Assembly: GCF_002734285.1 (NCBI RefSeq)
Contig: NZ_NSEA01000003.1
Span: 186,001-250,000 of the forward strand
Length of the DNA stretch: 64,000 nucleotides
From: Fredinandcohnia onubensis
Lineage (GTDB): Bacteria > Bacillota > Bacilli > Bacillales > Bacillaceae_L
Direction of reading: 5' to 3'
In this document: positions 59,252 through 64,000 of the stretch, one piece after another
Position numbering within the stretch: position 1 is the stretch's first letter
How the letters are laid out: every line of letters begins with the position of its first letter
The notes under the pieces: generated by a model
Told to the model about the DNA's origin: nothing
The model's database searches: none
What the model saw: only the letters and a program-made list of their open reading frames with translations
Position numbers and translations under genes: made by a program

Positions 59252-60454
59252 ATGGCAAGGTTTAAATATCAAGGAAGAGATACTAAGGGTAAAAAGTCAG
59301 GTAGCATTTCTGCAAAGTCTAAACATGAGGCGGTTTCAAAGCTTCGTGAATCCGGTATCCGCGTCATTCAAATTGATGAGGTACCTGAAACACTACTTAC
59401 TAAAGATATATCGTTAGGAAACCCTGTAAAGCTTCGAGACTTTACCATTTTCTTGCGACAGTTTGCTACATTAATTAAGGCAGGAATAACAATAGTTGAT
59501 TCAATGAGTATATTAGCAAGCCAAACAAGCAGTAAGGCTCTTAAACGAGCACTTGTTGAGGTCGAACTAGACTTAAGAGATGGAAATTCACTATCAGCAG
59601 CAACTGCAAAACATAAAAAAATATTCTCAACCTTATTTATTAATATGGTCAAGGTGGGAGAAGTTGGGGGGACGTTAGACGAAACCCTTGAACGACTAGC
59701 TGTGCATTTTGAAAAACAGCATAAATTAAGACAAAAGGTAAAATCAGCAATGGCATATCCGGCAATTATAGGTGTGATTGCTGTAGCTGTTGTTATTTTC
59801 TTATTAGTATCAGTTGTTCCGACCTTTGTAAGTATGTTTTCGGATTTCGGTGCAGATTTACCTGCCATTACAAAATTTGTGCTAGGTGCAAGTGAATTTA
59901 TGCAGTCATTTTGGTGGGTTATTGTCCTTGTATTTATATCAGTTTATTTAGGGATATTATTCATGCAATCGAAAGAGCAAACGAAATATTATTGGGATTA
60001 TCTGATGTTGAGAATACCTCTTTTTGGAAAGTTACTACAAAAGGCAGCATTAGCAAGGATGACGAGAACGCTTAGTTCACTTTTGAGTAGTTCTGTTCCG
60101 ATTTTACAGGCGCTTGTAGTAGTAGAAACGATTGTAGAAAATGAAGTCATTTCTAAGGTAATCAAGGAATCAAGAATTTCACTTGAAAAAGGTCGCTCAT
60201 TAACCGAACCAATGAAAAATCATTGGGCGTTTCCGCCTCTCATTACACAGATGATTATAATTGGCGAAAACACTGGTTCTCTAGATGAAATGCTAGGGAA
60301 GGTTGCAAGTTTCTATGAGGAAGATGTTGAAAATACAACAGACCAACTGAAATCCTTAATAGAACCGATAATGATCGTATTTTTAGCTGGGATTGTTGGA
60401 ACAATTGTAACAGCAATTATGGTTCCTATGTTTGACATATTTAATCAAATATAA
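59252..60454 (+). CDS. pilC: Type IV pilus platform protein PilC
   Basis: Inner-membrane GspF/PilC protein that couples PilB/PilT to pilin. The 400-residue protein has two repeats of the GspF domain, with LRDFTIFLRQFATLIKAGI (about 57-75) in the first and LARMTRTLSSLLSSSVPIL in the second. About three or four membrane spans are present, including VIGVIAVAVVIFLLVSVVP. ATG 59252 follows AAAGG in the pilT end. It ends 141 bp before the pilin gene, which has its own promoter region. Confidence 0.95.
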   Translation: MARFKYQGRDTKGKKSGSISAKSKHEAVSKLRESGIRVIQIDEVPETLLTKDISLGNPVKLRDFTIFLRQFATLIKAGITIVDSMSILASQTSSKALKRALVEVELDLRDGNSLSAATAKHKKIFSTLFINMVKVGEVGGTLDETLERLAVHFEKQHKLRQKVKSAMAYPAIIGVIAVAVVIFLLVSVVPTFVSMFSDFGADLPAITKFVLGASEFMQSFWWVIVLVFISVYLGILFMQSKEQTKYYWDYLMLRIPLFGKLLQKAALARMTRTLSSLLSSSVPILQALVVVETIVENEVISKVIKESRISLEKGRSLTEPMKNHWAFPPLITQMIIIGENTGSLDEMLGKVASFYEEDVENTTDQLKSLIEPIMIVFLAGIVGTIVTAIMVPMFDIFNQI

Positions 60455-60499
60455 CATTTTCAGGTATTTTGACATATAGTTACAATTTACGGTAAAAAA

Positions 60500-60531
60500 G
60501 TAGTGTAAACTACAAATAAATACAGTATAAT
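60500..60531 (+). promoter_or_regulatory. Promoter of the major pilin with inverted repeat at -35
   Basis: A perfect TATAAT (60526-60531) lies 65 bp before the pilin ATG. The -35 position has no consensus but holds an inverted repeat GTAGT-GTAA-ACTAC (60500-60513), as at an activator-dependent promoter. A separate TTGACA at 60469-60474 is not correctly spaced to any -10. Confidence 0.5.
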
Positions 60532-60595
60532 GATAGTAGTTTCGGGACTATTGAACTAAAACTATTAATCTATTAGGTGGAAAGAAGGGGAAAAG

Positions 60596-61069
60596 ATGTT
60601 TAAGAAGGTTTTAAAAAATCAAAAGGGTTTGACTTTGATTGAGTTGCTTGCAGTAATTGTGATTTTAGGGATTATTGCAGCGATTGCAGTGCCAGCTATT
60701 GGGAATGTTATAAACAATACAAAGTTAGATGCAGTTAAGGCGGATGCTTTACAAGTTTTAGAGTCATCAAATCTTGCGTTAGCGAGTCAGGGAGTTCCTG
60801 ATGATGCATCATTTGACTTTAGTAAAAGTGAAGCAGCAGATGGTACTACTACAACAGTTAATGACTTAGAGGCCTTTATAAATGATGAAACATCACTTAC
60901 ATCATATAGTGTTAAAATCGTTGATGGAAAAGTAGAAACAATAAATTTTGTTGCGTCAGTTAATGGTACTGAATATACAGCAAATGGTATTACTAAAAAA
61001 GACTTGCAATTAGAAGATTTCTTTGAAACAACTAATGATGACAGAATTGGAACTGTAACAAAAAAGTAG
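60596..61069 (+). CDS. Major type IV pilin
   Basis: Likely main pilus subunit, 157 residues. The leader MFKKVLKNQKG ends at the prepilin peptidase site. Mature LTLIELLAVIVILGIIAAIA follows with the key Glu at +5, an unbroken hydrophobic helix, and a small Thr/Ser/Asp-rich head domain without cysteines. ATG 60596 follows AGAAGGGG. A promoter at about 60526 and its position between pilC and pilD suggest higher expression than its neighbours. It could alternatively be called pilA. Confidence 0.9.
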   Translation: MFKKVLKNQKGLTLIELLAVIVILGIIAAIAVPAIGNVINNTKLDAVKADALQVLESSNLALASQGVPDDASFDFSKSEAADGTTTTVNDLEAFINDETSLTSYSVKIVDGKVETINFVASVNGTEYTANGITKKDLQLEDFFETTNDDRIGTVTKK

Positions 61070-61125
61070 ATAATATAACATAAGTGTAGCCCTCGAGGCT
61101 GCACTTATTAGTAAGGATAGATAAA

Positions 61126-61884
61126 ATGTTATATATTTTTTTAATTTATACATTTGTAATTGGGTTATTACTAGGTTCTTTCTACAACGTAGTGGGACTT
61201 CGTATTCCAAAAAGTGATTCTATTATTCATCCTCGTTCTGCATGTCCAAAATGTCATCACCAGCTTACTGCTAAAGAACTTATCCCAGTTCTCTCCTATC
61301 TCTTCCAAAAGGGAGCATGTCGAAACTGTGGAAACAAAATCTCTCCAATATATCCTTCAGTTGAGATGGCAACTGCAATTCTTTTTACGATTTCGCCATT
61401 CCTGGTGGGATGGTCAAAGGAATTGATAGTAGCTTGGACATTGATTTCGTTATTGATGATTGTTTTCGTTTCAGACATTGCTTATATGATTATACCTGAC
61501 AAAATTTTATTGTTTTTTGCACCACTATTACTAATTGAGCGTATAATCGTTCCTCTTGATCCCTGGTGGGACATGCTACTTGGTAGTGTGGTTGGATTCC
61601 TTCTCCTTCTACTAATAGCTGTTGTTAGTAAAGGTGGAATGGGTGGAGGAGATATTAAGCTCTATGCAGTCCTAGGAATTGTACTAGGCTGGAAGCTTGT
61701 GCTACTATCCTTCTTCTTTGCAACCATTGTTGGCACTCTATTTGGTTTGCTCGGAATGGTTATCGGGAAAGTAAAAAAAGGCAAGCCAATGCCGTTTGGA
61801 CCAGCTATTGTAGTTGGTACTTTAGTAGCGTATTTTTTTGGTAATGATTTTATAGGATGGTATATCCAATTAATTGTTTCGTAA
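61126..61884 (+). CDS. pilD: Prepilin peptidase / N-methyltransferase
   Basis: Aspartic membrane protease that removes prepilin leaders and methylates the new N-terminus. The 252-residue protein has the zinc cysteines C40, C43, C65 and C68. The catalytic Asp pair is D117 (VSDIAYMIIPD) and D176 (GGGDIKL). About seven membrane segments are present. ATG 61126 follows AAGGATAG. It occupies the site of comC in B. subtilis (after folC), so it is probably the same gene lineage and may also process competence pseudopilins. Confidence 0.95.
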   Translation: MLYIFLIYTFVIGLLLGSFYNVVGLRIPKSDSIIHPRSACPKCHHQLTAKELIPVLSYLFQKGACRNCGNKISPIYPSVEMATAILFTISPFLVGWSKELIVAWTLISLLMIVFVSDIAYMIIPDKILLFFAPLLLIERIIVPLDPWWDMLLGSVVGFLLLLLIAVVSKGGMGGGDIKLYAVLGIVLGWKLVLLSFFFATIVGTLFGLLGMVIGKVKKGKPMPFGPAIVVGTLVAYFFGNDFIGWYIQLIVS

Positions 61885-61909
61885 TTTACTTCAATAAGGG
61901 GAATTCAAA

Positions 61910-62884
61910 ATGGCTTTTTCACTATTTTCATCTAAGCAAATTGCAAACATAATCATAAAAGACCATGTAATTCGTTATATTGGCGTAAAGAATTCAACTC
62001 CTTTAACTGTTACTGATTTTCGAGAACGGTATTTACCTATAGGCATTATTCAGGAAGGTAGAATTATTGAAAGAGATACATTACACCTTATCTTAGACGA
62101 ATGCATTACAGACTGGGGCTTAAAGAAAGCAGAAGTTCGTTTTATCATTCCAGATTCCTTTGTGGTAATCAGAAAAACATCCATCCCGATTGAAGTTAAG
62201 GATGATGAAATTAATGGCTATCTATACTTGGAACTTGGATCGACAATTCATCTACCATTTGATGAACCAATTATTGATTTTAATAAGCTGTCAGAAGAAG
62301 AGGATAAAAAAGAAATTCTAATGATTGCTGCACCTGAGGAGATATCAAGAGACTACGCATCGCTTTTAGAAGATGTAGGATTAAAGCCTGTTGCAGCTGA
62401 TATCTCACCATTATGCTTATATCGTTTATTTGATTTTTGTAATGAAACATTGAGTGAGAATCACACACTTCTTCTTCAATTTGACCTGCAATCACTTAAT
62501 TTAAGTATATTTCATAAGCATATTCCACTGTTTATGAGACATCTCGATTTGGATACATCCGTCGAAGATTGGGATATACAACCGAATCGAACAAACTCCA
62601 CTTCAAAGTTGGTCTGGTCGAATACACAATATGAGGTTGATGTAATCGTTGATGAATTATTAAAAGAAATTGAACATGTATTAAATTTCTATCATTTTAC
62701 AGTTACACACGGGAAAGAACAGGTTACAAACATATTTATTAGTGGAGATCATCCTTATTTGCAAGTTCTTGTTTCCATGTTAGAAGACCGGTACGAATTA
62801 CCCGTTACTACCATTGGTGAATTAGAAAAGTTGCCAGCTAGTTATTTTCTTCCTTTGGGCTTAGCACTTAAAGAGGTGCAATAA
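61910..62884 (+). CDS. pilM: PilM-like actin-fold protein
   Basis: Cytoplasmic actin-like member of the pilus alignment complex that binds the N-terminus of PilN. The 324-residue protein begins with IIIKDHVIRYIGVK. RFIIPDSFVVIRKTSIP and the IKVDDEINGYLYLELG-like segment near 100 fit the PilM/ComA family. A C-terminal ISGDHPYLQVLVSML fits the ATPase fold. Sequence conservation is modest. AAGGGG precedes ATG 61910. The stop of pilM is adjacent to the pilN start. Confidence 0.88.
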   Translation: MAFSLFSSKQIANIIIKDHVIRYIGVKNSTPLTVTDFRERYLPIGIIQEGRIIERDTLHLILDECITDWGLKKAEVRFIIPDSFVVIRKTSIPIEVKDDEINGYLYLELGSTIHLPFDEPIIDFNKLSEEEDKKEILMIAAPEEISRDYASLLEDVGLKPVAADISPLCLYRLFDFCNETLSENHTLLLQFDLQSLNLSIFHKHIPLFMRHLDLDTSVEDWDIQPNRTNSTSKLVWSNTQYEVDVIVDELLKEIEHVLNFYHFTVTHGKEQVTNIFISGDHPYLQVLVSMLEDRYELPVTTIGELEKLPASYFLPLGLALKEVQ

Positions 62885-63589
62885 ATGTTAGTTGAAATTA
62901 ATTTATTACCCAGAAAAGAATATAAAAATAGAGCGATTTTTCTTATTGTGGTCCTAATCTTATTTGTTGGGGTAGGAGGAGCTACTGCTGTATATTCCAT
63001 TTATAAGAATACAGTAGAAACTGAAGAGCAACTAAATTCACAGATTACTTCACTTCAGGAACAGCGTGCCGCAGTCGAAATGAAGTTTTCAACTGATCAA
63101 GAATCTACAAATATATTAAAGCTAGAGAAGACTGTGAATTGGGCAAATGAATACTTTGTTGAGACCGTCCCACTACTAAATCATTTATCTAGTTTATTAC
63201 CTGAACGTGGATTTATCCAAGCTTTTTCCTATGTTGAGGACGGGATTGTATCTTTAGTTGTTCAATTTGATACGAATCCTGAAATTGCACATTATCTTGC
63301 TGCATTAAATGAATCAGAATATATTGTTGAAACAAAATTACATTCGGTGACGACGGCTCCAACTATGGAAGAGGGAATTACAGAAACAGCAATAGCTACT
63401 GTAGGACAAAATGAACAACAAGACGCTGACGCTTCTGAGGAAGAAAGTTCAGAAATAACTTCAAGAGAAACAGTGATTTCCGAAAGTAGAAAAAAGGAAA
63501 CAGAGGTTACAATCCCCCGTTACTTAGCACAGTTTGAGCTGAAAGTTAATAAGGATGCCCTAAAAAAATTACAGAAGGAGGGAAAGTAA
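62885..63589 (+). CDS. pilN: PilN-like pilus assembly protein
   Basis: Bitopic membrane protein of the PilMNO complex, 234 residues. The N-terminal VEINLLPRKEYK is the conserved PilM-binding motif (INLLP). A single membrane segment (about 17-38, FLIVVLILFVGVGG), a periplasm-side-like coiled region and an acidic Gln/Glu/Ser-rich stretch near 175-205 follow. ATG 62885 directly follows the pilM stop. The pilO ATG comes one base after its stop. Confidence 0.9.
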   Translation: MLVEINLLPRKEYKNRAIFLIVVLILFVGVGGATAVYSIYKNTVETEEQLNSQITSLQEQRAAVEMKFSTDQESTNILKLEKTVNWANEYFVETVPLLNHLSSLLPERGFIQAFSYVEDGIVSLVVQFDTNPEIAHYLAALNESEYIVETKLHSVTTAPTMEEGITETAIATVGQNEQQDADASEEESSEITSRETVISESRKKETEVTIPRYLAQFELKVNKDALKKLQKEGK

Positions 63590-63590
63590 C

Positions 63591-64000
63591 ATGACTCTCC
63601 GATTTACCAAGAAGCAACTTCTGGTTTTGTTTCTTAGTCTTATTGTTATTGGTGGAGGGTTATATCTCTGGTATTTTGTAATGGTTACCCCCCTTCAAAC
63701 ACGTGTAGATCAAAAACAAACTAGCTTAGAAACAGAACAAAAGCTTTTAGACATCGTCTTGGACAAAAAACAAAATTCTACTGCACCGGTTATTAGTTCA
63801 ACGGAATTACAAAAAAAGATACCGGTCATTCCTTTAATAGAACAGCTCCTACTTGAATTGGAAAAGGCGGAAACTACTTCTGAAAGTAAAATTATTAGTA
63901 TGAGTTACAGTGAAAATCCATTAACAATTGCTTCTGAAACTGATGCTGAACAAGGGGCTCAACAAAATGGTGAAACAGCAACTGAAGATTCTGCTAAAGT
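63591..64000 (+). CDS. pilO: PilO-like pilus assembly protein, cut by window edge
   Basis: Open from ATG 63591 to the right edge (136 full codons, no stop). The start MTLRFTKKQLLVLFLSLIVI gives a single N-terminal membrane helix, followed by a coiled-coil-like stretch (TPLQTRVDQKQTSLETEQKL) and the beginning of a soluble domain. GAAGGAGGG in the pilN end is the ribosome site. Order and form match PilO, the partner of PilN. The C-terminal part lies outside the window. Confidence 0.85.
   Translation, partial: MTLRFTKKQLLVLFLSLIVIGGGLYLWYFVMVTPLQTRVDQKQTSLETEQKLLDIVLDKKQNSTAPVISSTELQKKIPVIPLIEQLLLELEKAETTSESKIISMSYSENPLTIASETDAEQGAQQNGETATEDSAK

Noticed and set aside
58209-60454. ComG-type competence pseudopilus operon instead of type IV pilus
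   Set aside because: A PilT retraction motor and PilM, PilN and PilO are present, which the comG operon lacks.
60469-60486. TTGACA/TACAAT promoter before the pilin
   Set aside because: The spacing is only six bases, far too short for RNA polymerase.

Overview
The window looks like a low-GC Bacillaceae chromosome (Bacillus or a close relative). Gene order follows the Bacillus subtilis trxA-to-folC segment almost gene for gene. Sporulation genes (gerE, gerM, lonB, spoVID, ysxE), an L-box and two T-box riboswitches, TTG/GTG starts with strong GGAGG ribosome binding sites, and U-tailed terminators all fit. No rRNA, prophage or CRISPR array was seen.

Layout: 1-942 holds the 5' part of an IS1182-type transposase and two hairpins. 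1163-11840 carries trxA, uvrC, the lysine-riboswitch-controlled lysC, yslB (reverse), sdhCAB, ysmA, gerE, ysmB and racE. 11841-13425 is an insertion relative to B. subtilis: about eight tandem copies of a 53-bp unit and a reverse-strand NERD-domain gene. 13590-16864 has gerM, rph, ysnA, ysnB and tRNA-Arg(UCU). 17150-25949 is the branched-chain amino acid operon ilvB-ilvN-ilvC-leuABCD behind a leucine-type T-box. 26043-35190 covers ysoA, tig, clpX, lonB, lonA and ysxC (protein folding, proteolysis, ribosome assembly). 35369-37652 is a three-gene polar amino acid ABC importer that appears inserted here. 37757-44850 has ysxD (reverse) and the heme operon hemAXCDBL. 44865-47496 has the spore-coat genes spoVID and ysxE and a small membrane-protein gene. 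47648-52076 has valS behind its own T-box, then folC.

From 52081 to the right edge the window departs from B. subtilis. A type IV pilus locus sits where B. subtilis has only comC after folC. Three reverse-strand genes encode minor-pilin-like proteins. They diverge from a forward cluster: VanW/G5-like protein, pilB, pilT, pilC, major pilin, prepilin peptidase, pilM, pilN and the start of pilO. Together these supply extension and retraction motors, the platform protein, the alignment complex, the peptidase and the pilin subunits. A complete machine is therefore plausible, with only the end of pilO and anything beyond lying outside the window.

Regulatory elements read from sequence include sigma-A promoters, a strong sigma-K promoter for gerE, a sigma-F-like promoter for lonB, a PerR-like box before hemA, an internal lysC start, and inverted repeats over the pilus promoters. 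All family assignments come from reading motifs and gene order; no database search was run.
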